DNA of 64,000 bases from positions 1 through 64,000 of the forward strand of contig DXCZ01000105.1 of assembly GCA_019115765.1 (NCBI GenBank). Reading direction: 5' to 3'. Within the stretch, counting starts at the first letter, position 1, and every line of letters begins with the position of its first letter. A program made the position numbers and the translations under genes. Source of the stretch: Candidatus Mediterraneibacter stercoripullorum. Lineage in GTDB: Bacteria; Bacillota; Clostridia; Lachnospirales; Lachnospiraceae. Of the stretch, positions 34,985-43,549 are shown piece by piece. The notes beneath the pieces are model-generated. The model was not told where the DNA came from, searched no databases, and worked only from the letters and a program-made list of their open reading frames with translations.

Positions 34985-37624
34985 TCACTGAATCTGGCCT
35001 TCCAGCACCTCAGCCGCCTTCGCCAGTGCATCCGGGATGCCTGCCGGGTTCTTGCCTCCGGCCTGTGCCATGTTTGGACGGCCGCCTCCGCCGCCTCCGA
35101 CACATGACGCGATTCCCTTGACCAGATTGCCGGCATGAGCGCCCTGCTTCATAACGCCGTCAGTTGCCGTAACCATCAGGCTGACCTTTCCGTCATTTGC
35201 CGAGGCAAGGACAACAACGCCTTCACCAAGTTTCGCCTTAAGCTGATCGCCGAGATCTCTCAAGCCGTTCATATCCACGCCGTCTACCTGAGCGGCAAGG
35301 AGCTTCACTCCCTTGACCTCTTTTACCTGATCCATGACGTCGCCTACGGCCTCCTGTGCCATCTTGCTCTTCAGGCTTTCCACTTCCGAATGAAGTGTCT
35401 TATTCTCTGACAGCATGTGAGAGATCTTATCTGCCAGTGTGTCCGGTGTTGCCTTCATGAGATGAGCCGCATTTTTCAGCTTCTCTTCCATCTCCTCATA
35501 GTACTTCATCAGCCCCTCTGATGTGAGGGCCTCGATCCTGCGCACACCTGCAGCCACACCAGTCTCGGAAAGGATCTTGAAAGCGGAGATCTCAGATGTG
35601 TTGCCTACATGGGTACCGCCGCAGAACTCGATGGACCAGTCGCCCATATTGACCACGCGCACGATATCGCCGTATTTCTCTCCGAACAGAGCCTGCGCTC
35701 CGGTCTTCTTTGCCTCTTCAATGGGCATGTTTTTGATCACTACCGGAAGGGCCTCGCGGATCTTCTCATTGACAATATCTTCTACTTTCTTCAGTTCTTC
35801 CGGAGTCATGGCGGAGAAATGAGAGAAGTCGAAGCGGAGTCTGTTCTCGTCCACATAAGATCCTGCCTGTTCCACATGAGTTCCCAGCACTGTTCTCAGT
35901 GCTTTCTGAAGAAGGTGGGTAGCACTGTGGTTTCTCGCGGAAAGAGCACGCTTTCTTCCGTCAACCTCAAGAGTCACCTTATCTCCCACTTTGATCATGC
36001 CCTTTGTCATGACGCCGATGTGGCCGATCTTGCCGCCCAGCATCTTCACTGTGTCCTCCACGTGGAACTCGCCCTCTGCGGTACGGATATATCCGTTGTC
36101 CCCTTCCTGGCCGCCGCTGGTAGCATAGAACGGGGTCTCGTTTACAAAGATGGTTCCCTTCTGTCCTTCGGACAGGGCGTCCACGATCTCTGTCTCTGTG
36201 GTCAGTACAGTCACATCTGACTCATGAGTCAGACGGTCATATCCGACGAATGTGCTTGTCACACTTGGATCGATGGACTGATATACTGTCACATCCGCGC
36301 CCATGTAGTTGGTCACTTCACGGGCCTCGCGGGCTGTCTTTCTCTGGACTTCCATGCACTGCTGGAATCCTTCTTCATCCACATCCAGATCCTTCTCCTC
36401 CAGGATTTCTTTCGTCAGATCAAGCGGGAATCCGTATGTGTCGTAGAGACGGAAAGCATCCTCTCCGTTCAGAGTCTTCTGTCCCTCTGCCTCCATCTTT
36501 TCAATCATATCAGACAGAATGCCAAGTCCCTGGTCGATGGTCTTGTTGAACTGCTCTTCCTCTTTGGAGATCACCTTCAGGATGAACTCCTTCTTCTCCT
36601 CCAGCTCCGGATATCCGTCCCTGGATCCTTCGATGACAGTCTCTGCCAGCTCAGGAAGGAATCCCTTCTCGATGCCAAGCAGTCTTCCATGACGGCAGGC
36701 ACGTCTGAGCAGACGGCGGAGCACATATCCTCTTCCTTCGTTGGAAGGCATGATTCCGTCAGAGATCATAAATGTTACGGAACGGATGTGGTCTGTGATG
36801 ACACGGATGGACACATCTGTCTTATATTCTTTCTCATATTCCACACCTGCAAGGCGGCACACATGATCGCGGAGAGCCTTGATGGTATCCACATCGAAAA
36901 TGGAATCCACATCCTGCACGACGGAAGCCAGACGCTCCAGGCCCATTCCCGTATCGATGTTCTTCTGCTTCAGCTCTGTATAATGTCCCTCGCCGTCATT
37001 ATTGAACTGGCTGAACACGTCGTTCCAGATCTCCATGTAGCGGTCGCAGTCACATCCTACCGTACAGCCCGGCTTGCCGCAGCCGTACTTCTCACCTCTG
37101 TCATAATATACTTCTGAACAGGGGCCGCACGGACCGGAGCCGTGCTCCCAGAAGTTATCTTCCTTGCCGAACTTGAAGATCCTCTCTGCCGGGATACCGA
37201 TCTTCTTGTTCCAGATCTCGAACGCCTCGTCATCATCTACATAGACAGACGGATACAGACGGTCCGGATCGAGTCCCACTACCTCTGTAAGGAACTCCCA
37301 TGTCCACTGGATCGCCTCCTCCTTGAAATAATCTCCGAAGGAGAAATTGCCCAGCATCTCGAAGAATGTGCCGTGGCGTGCAGTCTTGCCTACGTTCTCG
37401 ATATCGCCTGTACGGATACACTTCTGACAGGTAGTCACCCTTCTCCTGGGCGGGATCTCCTGTCCGGTGAAATAGGGTTTCAGAGGAGCCATTCCCGAAT
37501 TGATCAGGAGCAGGCTCTTGTCATTGTGGGGTACTAAAGAAAAGCTCTTGAGTGCCAGATGTCCCTTGCTCTCGAAGAACTCCAAAAACATTTTTCTTAA
37601 CTGGTTTACTCCATATGGCTTCAT
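34985..37624 (-). CDS. alaS: Alanine--tRNA ligase
   Basis: 879 residues from ATG 37624, chosen for AGGAGG seven bases upstream and the standard MKPYGVNQLRKMFLEFFESK start; an in-frame start 33 bp earlier is unsupported. Class II core with FFEMLGNFSFGDYFK and GMGLERLASV, the editing domain zinc motifs HSATHLLQKAL and CGGTHV, and a C-Ala tail ending with GGGGGGRPNMAQAGG. It charges tRNA-Ala. The leader is short, with a plain promoter and no T-box. Confidence 0.97.
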   Translation of the reverse strand: MKPYGVNQLRKMFLEFFESKGHLALKSFSLVPHNDKSLLLINSGMAPLKPYFTGQEIPPRRRVTTCQKCIRTGDIENVGKTARHGTFFEMLGNFSFGDYFKEEAIQWTWEFLTEVVGLDPDRLYPSVYVDDDEAFEIWNKKIGIPAERIFKFGKEDNFWEHGSGPCGPCSEVYYDRGEKYGCGKPGCTVGCDCDRYMEIWNDVFSQFNNDGEGHYTELKQKNIDTGMGLERLASVVQDVDSIFDVDTIKALRDHVCRLAGVEYEKEYKTDVSIRVITDHIRSVTFMISDGIMPSNEGRGYVLRRLLRRACRHGRLLGIEKGFLPELAETVIEGSRDGYPELEEKKEFILKVISKEEEQFNKTIDQGLGILSDMIEKMEAEGQKTLNGEDAFRLYDTYGFPLDLTKEILEEKDLDVDEEGFQQCMEVQRKTAREAREVTNYMGADVTVYQSIDPSVTSTFVGYDRLTHESDVTVLTTETEIVDALSEGQKGTIFVNETPFYATSGGQEGDNGYIRTAEGEFHVEDTVKMLGGKIGHIGVMTKGMIKVGDKVTLEVDGRKRALSARNHSATHLLQKALRTVLGTHVEQAGSYVDENRLRFDFSHFSAMTPEELKKVEDIVNEKIREALPVVIKNMPIEEAKKTGAQALFGEKYGDIVRVVNMGDWSIEFCGGTHVGNTSEISAFKILSETGVAAGVRRIEALTSEGLMKYYEEMEEKLKNAAHLMKATPDTLADKISHMLSENKTLHSEVESLKSKMAQEAVGDVMDQVKEVKGVKLLAAQVDGVDMNGLRDLGDQLKAKLGEGVVVLASANDGKVSLMVTATDGVMKQGAHAGNLVKGIASCVGGGGGGRPNMAQAGGKNPAGIPDALAKAAEVLEGQIQ

Positions 37625-37662
37625 ACCAAATCCTCCTCTTTCGCTCCAAAAAGCCATGTTTT

Positions 37663-37691
37663 AATATAACATACCCGGTATGATTTGTAAA
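37663..37691 (-). promoter_or_regulatory. Sigma-A-type promoter of alaS
   Basis: TTTACA (37686-37691), 17 bases, TATATT (37663-37668) on the minus strand, about 40 bases before the ATG. It leaves no room for a T-box leader. Confidence 0.7.
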
Positions 37692-37719
37692 GTTCGGATC
37701 GTTTCTCCGGTGTCCGGCG

Positions 37720-37851
37720 GAAAGCCCCCTTGTTGTCACGGCGGCCGCGCTTTCGCTCGGAGTGGAGCGCAGCGGGCACGTAAGGCCGCACAGGACGCGG
37801 CCTAAATGCCGGCGCTCCACTACGGGCCTTCGTGACAACAAGGGGGCTTTC
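37720..37851. repeat. 132-bp element bounded by 21-bp perfect inverted repeats
   Basis: GAAAGCCCCC...GTCACG at 37720-37740 is the exact reverse complement of 37831-37851. The interior is GC-rich with further imperfect pairing (AGTGGAGCGC near each end, GGCCGC near the centre), so the whole element can fold as one long hairpin. A 17-base part (37824-37840) recurs, inverted, at 33012-33028. It lies in the gap between the hydrogenase-like gene and alaS. It has no coding capacity that I trust. Could be a MITE-like or REP-like dispersed repeat or a terminator. Confidence 0.8.
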
Positions 37852-37917
37852 TGCCTGGTGACTGGGAATGCTGTACTTTAAAAATATGCGGGATATCCGT
37901 CAGCCAGGGAATTTATA

Positions 37918-39429
37918 TTAGTCGAGCTCGATTTCTTCAAGTTCCTTTGGCGGGACGGAGCGGGTGGAGTTCTTTACATAGGCCGCCAGTTCTTTTTTGG
38001 CCTGGAGGACGGGGATGTTGGTGCCGGCGCCGGCGATACAGCCACCGGGGCATCCCATTCCCTCAATAAGGCAGCCGTTCAGTTTGCCGGCTTTTGCGAG
38101 GGTCAGGATCTTCCGGCATTCGGAGAGTCCTTCTGCGTGTTCGATGTTTACCTGCACGTCCGGATAGTACTCGTGGATGCATTTCTCAATGGCGGATGCC
38201 ACGCCTCCGGCACAGCCGTATCCTCTTCCGGCTCCGGTCGCATCATGGAAGGAGGACTCAGCCTCGTAGGAATTCAGGTCAATACCTTTTGCGTCAAACA
38301 TGGCCTGCATCTCCTCAAAGGTTACAACGAAGTCCACATCACTTCGCACACTCCTTCGTGAAGCTTCCAGCTTCTTGGATGCACACGGACCGACGAACAC
38401 AACTTTTGCATTGGGGTGTTCCTGCTTAATGGTCCTTGCAGTTGCCACCATGGGGGTCAGTTCCTGGGAGATCTCGTCGATCACATCGGGGAAGAACTTC
38501 TTCGCCATGACTGCCCAGGACGGACAGCAGGATGTGAGCAGGAAGGGAAGCTCACCGGTGACCACCTTGTCCACATAATGGTGCGCCTCTGCGATAGCGC
38601 CGATATCTGCTCCCAGGGCCACTTCATATACCTCTGAGAACCCTATCTCCCGGAGTGCAGCCTTGATATTTCTCGGAGTAATGTTCTTTCCGAACTGACC
38701 TACGAAAGCAGGAGCGATCTCCGCGATGATCTCTTCTCCTTCTGACAGAGCCCTTGCAAGCTGGAAGATCTGGGACTTATCGGAGATGGCGCCGAAGGGA
38801 CAGCTTACCATGCACATACCGCAGGAAACACATTTATCATTATCGATGAAGGCTCTTCCGTATTTATCGGAAACAATAGCATTAACGCCGCAGGCCTTCT
38901 GACAGGGACGTTCTTTCTTCGCGATAGCGTCGTAGGGACAGACGGATTTGCACTTACCGCACTTGATGCATTTGTCCTGATCGATATAGGACTTTCCATC
39001 CACCATTGAGATAGCTCCTTTGGGGCAGACCTCCTGGCAGGGATGTGCCAGACAGCCCTTGCAGACATTGCTCACCTCATATTTATTCTCCTCACAGCTC
39101 TCACATGCAGAGGGGATCACCTGCATCAGCGGCGGCTCATAATATTTCTCAGAAATATTGCTTGCCTCCACTCCCGCCGTCAGATGGACCGGCTTGTTCT
39201 CCGGGCGGAGAGACAGACCCATGGCAAGACGAAGCCTCTCTCTTACGATCGCCCGGGAGCGGTAAGTACTTTCTCTGTATTTCTGTGTGTCGTCATTGAC
39301 GATCTCATAGGGGATTGCCTCCATGTCGTCCAGCAGCGTGGACGCGTCCGCCTTGAAGCCGAGTTTTGCCACTTCTGTGAAAACACGCCTGCGGATTGCT
39401 CTGACTGTTGTCTGTAATCCTCTCATCAT
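37918..39429 (-). CDS. [FeFe]-hydrogenase-like iron-sulfur protein (group B type)
   Basis: 503 residues from ATG 39429, with AGGAGG eight bases upstream. A 100-residue N-domain leads to a cysteine segment (CESCEENKYEVSNVCKGC), two or three 4Fe-4S sites (CIKCGKCKSVCP, CVSCGMCMVSCP) and the H-cluster domain with TSCCPSW (L1), VGPCASKK (L2) and EGMGCPGGCIAGAG (L3). These are the H-cluster cysteines. Group B enzymes are widespread in Clostridia but their physiological role (hydrogen evolution, uptake or sensing) is not well defined. No maturase is in the window. It follows metH after 22 bp. Confidence 0.88.
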   Translation of the reverse strand: MMRGLQTTVRAIRRRVFTEVAKLGFKADASTLLDDMEAIPYEIVNDDTQKYRESTYRSRAIVRERLRLAMGLSLRPENKPVHLTAGVEASNISEKYYEPPLMQVIPSACESCEENKYEVSNVCKGCLAHPCQEVCPKGAISMVDGKSYIDQDKCIKCGKCKSVCPYDAIAKKERPCQKACGVNAIVSDKYGRAFIDNDKCVSCGMCMVSCPFGAISDKSQIFQLARALSEGEEIIAEIAPAFVGQFGKNITPRNIKAALREIGFSEVYEVALGADIGAIAEAHHYVDKVVTGELPFLLTSCCPSWAVMAKKFFPDVIDEISQELTPMVATARTIKQEHPNAKVVFVGPCASKKLEASRRSVRSDVDFVVTFEEMQAMFDAKGIDLNSYEAESSFHDATGAGRGYGCAGGVASAIEKCIHEYYPDVQVNIEHAEGLSECRKILTLAKAGKLNGCLIEGMGCPGGCIAGAGTNIPVLQAKKELAAYVKNSTRSVPPKELEEIELD

Positions 39430-39451
39430 AGTTCTTTCCTCCTGAATAGTA

Positions 39452-41836
39452 TTATAAATTAGAGCCGAACAGCTCCTGTGCGTAATGAACGGACTGCATG
39501 GCGTCCTTTCCATAGAAATCCGCTCCGATCATGTCCGCGTAATCCTGGTTCAGCACAGCTCCTCCAACCATCACCCTGCACTCCGGCGCCTTCTCTCTCA
39601 GCTGGCGGATGGTCTCCTCCATGCTGACCACTGTAGTAGTCATGAGCGCGCTCAGGCCCACCAGGCGGATGTCTTTTTCCAGCACCGTATCCACGATGGT
39701 CTCCGGAGGCACATCCTTTCCAAGGTCAATGACGTCGAAACTGTAGTTTTCCAGCAGGACTTTTACGATATTTTTGCCGATATCATGGATATCTCCCTTT
39801 ACCGTAGCCAGGACGATGGTGCCTTTCTTTTCCCGGACTTCTCCGCTCTTGTCCATCTTTTCCTTCAGCACTGCAAACGCGCTCTTTGCCGCCTCTGCGC
39901 TCATGAGAAGCTGGGGAAGGAATACCGTTCCCTTCTCGAATCCGTCTCCCACTGTATTGAGAGCCGGGATCAGCTGGGAATTAATGATATCAAGGGGCGC
40001 CTGGGACTGGGCCAGTATCGCTGTAATATTGTGCGCATCTTCCTTCAGGCCCCGCTCAATGGCTGCCTGCAGGCTCATGCTTGCATTCGCTGCCTTTGCC
40101 GCACTCTGGATCGGTGCATATTTTCCGATATACTGCTCACAGTTGGCGTCCAGGTTCATAAGGGCATGGAAGGCATACCAGGCTTTCATCATATCCTCGG
40201 AAGAGGGATTGATAATACCGGCACTCAGACCGTTCATCATGGCCATGGTATAGAAGGCCGCATTGATCACCGGACGGCAGGGAAGCCCGAAGGATATGTT
40301 GGACACACCGAGGACCGTGCATACTCCGATCTCATCCCGAAGCCTGCGCAGTGTCTCCAGCGTCACCTTTGCTCCCTCCGGTTCGGAACTGATGGTCATG
40401 GCAAGGGCATCGATCACGATATCCCTTTTCCGTATCCCGTATTTCGCAGCCTCGGCAATGATCTTCTCCGCGATCCGCACTCTGCCGTCTGCGTCTGAGG
40501 GGATCCCGTCCTCATCCAGTACCAGACCGATGACCACACCGCCGTACTTCTGGATCAGAGGGAAGACTTTGTCCATTGATTCCTGCTTGCCGCTGACCGA
40601 ATTCACCATGGCCTTGCCGTTGTAGATCCGCAGCGCTCCTTCCATTGCTTCTGCATCCACAGTATCGATCTGGAGAGGCAGGCTTGTCACACTCTGCAGC
40701 TCCTGCACCACTTCCTTCATCAGGGCAGGTTCGTCAATATCCGGGAGTCCCACATTCACATCCAGGATATGGGCGCCATTATCCTGCTGTGTAATGCCTT
40801 CCCGGAGCACATAGTCCAGGTCATGATCTTTGAGTGCCTGCTTGAATCGTTTCTTTCCCGTAGGATTGATCCGCTCTCCGATGATCTTCGACCCTTCCCC
40901 CAGGAACACGCTCTGACCGTAGGAGGAGACTACAGTGAACTCCTTCTCCGTCACCGGCTGCAGCCTCATCCCTCTGCAGGACTCTGTCATCTTCCGGATA
41001 TGATCCGGCGTGGTGCCGCAGCATCCGCCTGCGACGCAGGCACCCATCTCGACGATCCTGTGCATATCAAGGGCGAATTCATCCGGTGTCACGTCGTACA
41101 CAGTACGTCCGTCCCTCTGCTTCGGCAGTCCGGCATTGGGCTTTACGATCACGGGCAGGGATGTATAGCGCAGGAACTGTTCAAGTACCGGAAACATCTG
41201 ATCCGGCCCCATACCGCAGTTGATCCCCAGGGCGTCCACCCTCATTCCTTCCAGGAGAGCCACCACCGAGGGAACGTCCGCTCCGGTCAGCAGCTTTCCT
41301 CTCTCGTCGAAGATTGTTGTTGCGAATACGGGCAGGGATGTATTCTCCTTTGCAGCAAGGACAGCTGCCTTCAGCTCATAAGTGTCGCTCATGGTCTCAA
41401 TATGGATCAGATCAGCGCCTGCCTGTTCTCCCAGGATCATCACTTCTTTAAATGCTTCGTAAGCCTCTTCAAATCCCAGATCCCCCATAGGCTTGAGCAG
41501 CTTTCCCGTAGGGCCGACGTCGAGAGCTGTATAGATCTCCCTTCCGTCTCGTGTATCCTCTGCCGCATTCTTAACATGCAGCACGGCGGATCTTACCACT
41601 TCTTCCAGAGAGAATCCGTCATCGTGGAACTTCAATGCATTGGCTCCGAATGTATTCGTCAGAATGATATCACTTCCGGCCTGAATATAGGCTCGGTGGA
41701 TCTCTTCAATCTCATCCCCGTGAGTCAGGTTCCATGTCTCCGGCAGTTCTCCCGGCTCCAGTCCTTTCTCCTGAAGAAGTGTACCCATTCCTCCGTCAAA
41801 AAATAACAGTTCTTTTCCCAGTCGTTCTAAAATCAT
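39452..41836 (-). CDS. metH: Cobalamin-dependent methionine synthase, lacking reactivation domain
   Basis: 794 residues from ATG 41836 (AAAGGA upstream). Homocysteine domain with DGGMGTLLQ and zinc ligands in GINCGMGP and GGCCGTTPDHI; pterin-binding domain (residues about 320-580, with IGERINPTGKK); cobalamin cap and binding domain with KGDIHDIGKNIV, in which the His is the lower cobalt ligand. It transfers the methyl group of methyl-tetrahydrofolate to homocysteine. The AdoMet reactivation domain found at the C-terminus of E. coli MetH is absent and is encoded by the gene 97 bp upstream. Confidence 0.95.
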   Translation of the reverse strand: MILERLGKELLFFDGGMGTLLQEKGLEPGELPETWNLTHGDEIEEIHRAYIQAGSDIILTNTFGANALKFHDDGFSLEEVVRSAVLHVKNAAEDTRDGREIYTALDVGPTGKLLKPMGDLGFEEAYEAFKEVMILGEQAGADLIHIETMSDTYELKAAVLAAKENTSLPVFATTIFDERGKLLTGADVPSVVALLEGMRVDALGINCGMGPDQMFPVLEQFLRYTSLPVIVKPNAGLPKQRDGRTVYDVTPDEFALDMHRIVEMGACVAGGCCGTTPDHIRKMTESCRGMRLQPVTEKEFTVVSSYGQSVFLGEGSKIIGERINPTGKKRFKQALKDHDLDYVLREGITQQDNGAHILDVNVGLPDIDEPALMKEVVQELQSVTSLPLQIDTVDAEAMEGALRIYNGKAMVNSVSGKQESMDKVFPLIQKYGGVVIGLVLDEDGIPSDADGRVRIAEKIIAEAAKYGIRKRDIVIDALAMTISSEPEGAKVTLETLRRLRDEIGVCTVLGVSNISFGLPCRPVINAAFYTMAMMNGLSAGIINPSSEDMMKAWYAFHALMNLDANCEQYIGKYAPIQSAAKAANASMSLQAAIERGLKEDAHNITAILAQSQAPLDIINSQLIPALNTVGDGFEKGTVFLPQLLMSAEAAKSAFAVLKEKMDKSGEVREKKGTIVLATVKGDIHDIGKNIVKVLLENYSFDVIDLGKDVPPETIVDTVLEKDIRLVGLSALMTTTVVSMEETIRQLREKAPECRVMVGGAVLNQDYADMIGADFYGKDAMQSVHYAQELFGSNL

Positions 41837-41932
41837 GTAATATCCTTTCTGTTCCTGATCGTTTTCCGGCATATCAGGCTGCCTGTGCATAAACCAGGCG
41901 CCCGGCCACACTGTGTCCTTATCTTTTTCACC

Positions 41933-42574
41933 TCATCGCCGGTATGCGCAGTCTGTCTTGCCGCATGTCTCGCAGCCTTCCACCGGGCACCGGTCTTCTA
42001 CCGGGCTGACACCGATAACTGCGGTCACGGATTTGGTAGGTGTCATCATATAACTGTCCGTCATGGTAAGACCGATGGTCTTCGCGCAGTCAAGCATCCG
42101 CATCAGCGGCTCCTGATACTGTATATCGAAGTCCCCGTATCCGGGGCTGAACCTGGGTCTCAGATAGAGGTGCTCCTTCCGCAGCTCTTCCCCGATGGCA
42201 AGCTGACATTCATCACAGTATTCCTCAAGCATGGCTGCCGCACATGCCTGTACGACGACAGCTTTTGCCATGTCAGTCAGTGAAGTCCTAGTGATCAGAC
42301 GGTCCACGCCTGCGCCCAGTGTCGCCCCGAAGAGCACGATCTGACTGCATCCGGCCAGGTTCCGGCTCAGGCTCCTGCTCTCTATATTCATTTTCCCAAT
42401 GAGGATCCTTCCGTTTTCTGTCCTTGACATATCAAAAATGCGGCTGATGGATCTGGGCCCTGCTTCTTTTTTCAGATTGGCAAAAGCATCGTCAATCAGA
42501 GCATAAGTCCTGTCGTCTGCCGCATTTCTTCCATAGCCAAGATAACGGAGTGCCTCCCTTATCTTTTTCTCCAT
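41933..42574 (-). CDS. Stand-alone MetH reactivation (AdoMet-binding) domain protein
   Basis: 213 residues resembling the C-terminal activation domain of methionine synthase, with RPRFSPGYGDFDIQYQ matching the AdoMet-binding RxxxGY region and a C-terminal Cys-rich tail (CPVEGCETCGKTDC). It probably remethylates oxidised cobalamin on MetH in trans. It sits between metF (20 bp) and metH. The tail cysteines could bind metal and are not part of the classical domain. ATG 42574 after GGAGAAAG. Confidence 0.87.
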   Translation of the reverse strand: MEKKIREALRYLGYGRNAADDRTYALIDDAFANLKKEAGPRSISRIFDMSRTENGRILIGKMNIESRSLSRNLAGCSQIVLFGATLGAGVDRLITRTSLTDMAKAVVVQACAAAMLEEYCDECQLAIGEELRKEHLYLRPRFSPGYGDFDIQYQEPLMRMLDCAKTIGLTMTDSYMMTPTKSVTAVIGVSPVEDRCPVEGCETCGKTDCAYRR

Positions 42575-42594
42575 CTTCTTTCTCCAGCCTTCTC

Positions 42595-43464
42595 CTAAGC
42601 TTTAATGATCTCGGACAGGTTATTCATGATCGCAGCCGCAACATCCGGCTTGTTCATGGAATAAATATGGATATTCTTTACACCATTGGCCAGAAGATCG
42701 ATGATCTGATCTGTAGCGTATGCGATCCCCGCCTGCTTCATCGCCTCAGGCGAGCTTCCGAACCGGTCAAGGATGGCCAGAAATCTTCTCGGGAAGACAG
42801 TTCCTGAGAGATCCTTGCTTTTCTTCATCTGAGACGCACTTGTGATAGGCATGATGCCTGGCAGCACCGGAACTGTGATCCCGGCCTCCCGGATCCTGTA
42901 CAGGAAGTTGTAATGGATATCATTATCAAAGAACATCTGAGTCGTCAGGAAATCTACACCGCTGTCCACCTTCTGTTTCAGGTAACGGATGTCATCTTCC
43001 TTGTGCTCGTTCTCCACATGTCCCTCAGGATAGCAGGCGGCGCCGATACAGAAATCACCGTGTTTCCTGATCTCCTCCACCAGCTCATATGCATATCGGA
43101 AGCGATCCTCCGAAGGGAACGGCATTCCCCCCGGTATATCTCCCCGCAGTGCAAGGATGTTCTCGATCCCAAGGCTTTTAAGATTGGCGATCACTGTCCT
43201 GACCTCCTCCTTCGTGGAAGAGGCGCAGGTCAGGTGGGCCAGGCTCAGCACATGCAGATCATCCTTAATGTGGCTGGCGATCTTCGCCGTATTCTTGCTT
43301 GTTCCTCCGCCTGCTCCGTAGGTCACGCTGATGAAAGCCGGATCCAGCTTCGCGATGGCGTCGGTTGTTGCCATGACCTTGTCAATTCCCGCATCTGTCT
43401 TGGGCGGGAACACCTCAAATGAAATATGTATTCTGTCTTCTCTCAGTCTGTCAATTATCTTCAT
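42595..43464 (-). CDS. metF: Methylenetetrahydrofolate reductase
   Basis: 289 residues, TIM barrel with FAD site. ISFEVFPPKTDAGID at the start carries the catalytic Glu, then FISVTYGAGGGTSKNT, LALRGDIP and TTQMFFDND. It reduces methylene-THF to methyl-THF, the methyl donor for metH downstream, so the order metF, activator, metH forms a methionine-synthesis unit. ATG 43464. Confidence 0.95.
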   Translation of the reverse strand: MKIIDRLREDRIHISFEVFPPKTDAGIDKVMATTDAIAKLDPAFISVTYGAGGGTSKNTAKIASHIKDDLHVLSLAHLTCASSTKEEVRTVIANLKSLGIENILALRGDIPGGMPFPSEDRFRYAYELVEEIRKHGDFCIGAACYPEGHVENEHKEDDIRYLKQKVDSGVDFLTTQMFFDNDIHYNFLYRIREAGITVPVLPGIMPITSASQMKKSKDLSGTVFPRRFLAILDRFGSSPEAMKQAGIAYATDQIIDLLANGVKNIHIYSMNKPDVAAAIMNNLSEIIKA

Positions 43465-43549
43465 CCGGTTTGTATACTCCTAAACTTTATATTATCGCGG
43501 GCAGCGCCGCTGTGGATCACTGTGCTCCCCGCTGCGGCATCCGCGCCGT

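Noticed and set aside
37624-37720. T-box riboswitch before alaS
   Set aside because: The promoter lies about 40 bases from the ATG, and no T-box sequence or antiterminator pair is present.
37521-37841. Open frame on the minus strand of about 106 codons covering the inverted repeat
   Set aside because: It runs through the GC-rich palindrome and into the start of alaS, has no RBS, and looks like no protein. Treated as a chance frame.
40769-41806. Plus-strand frame of 345 codons opposite metH
   Set aside because: Complement of a conserved enzyme; no domain and no RBS recognised.
43465-43549. SAM or cobalamin riboswitch before metF
   Set aside because: Only about 85 bases separate glgA and metF; no conserved riboswitch core is visible. 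GC-rich imperfect pairing near 43500-43550 is too weak to call.
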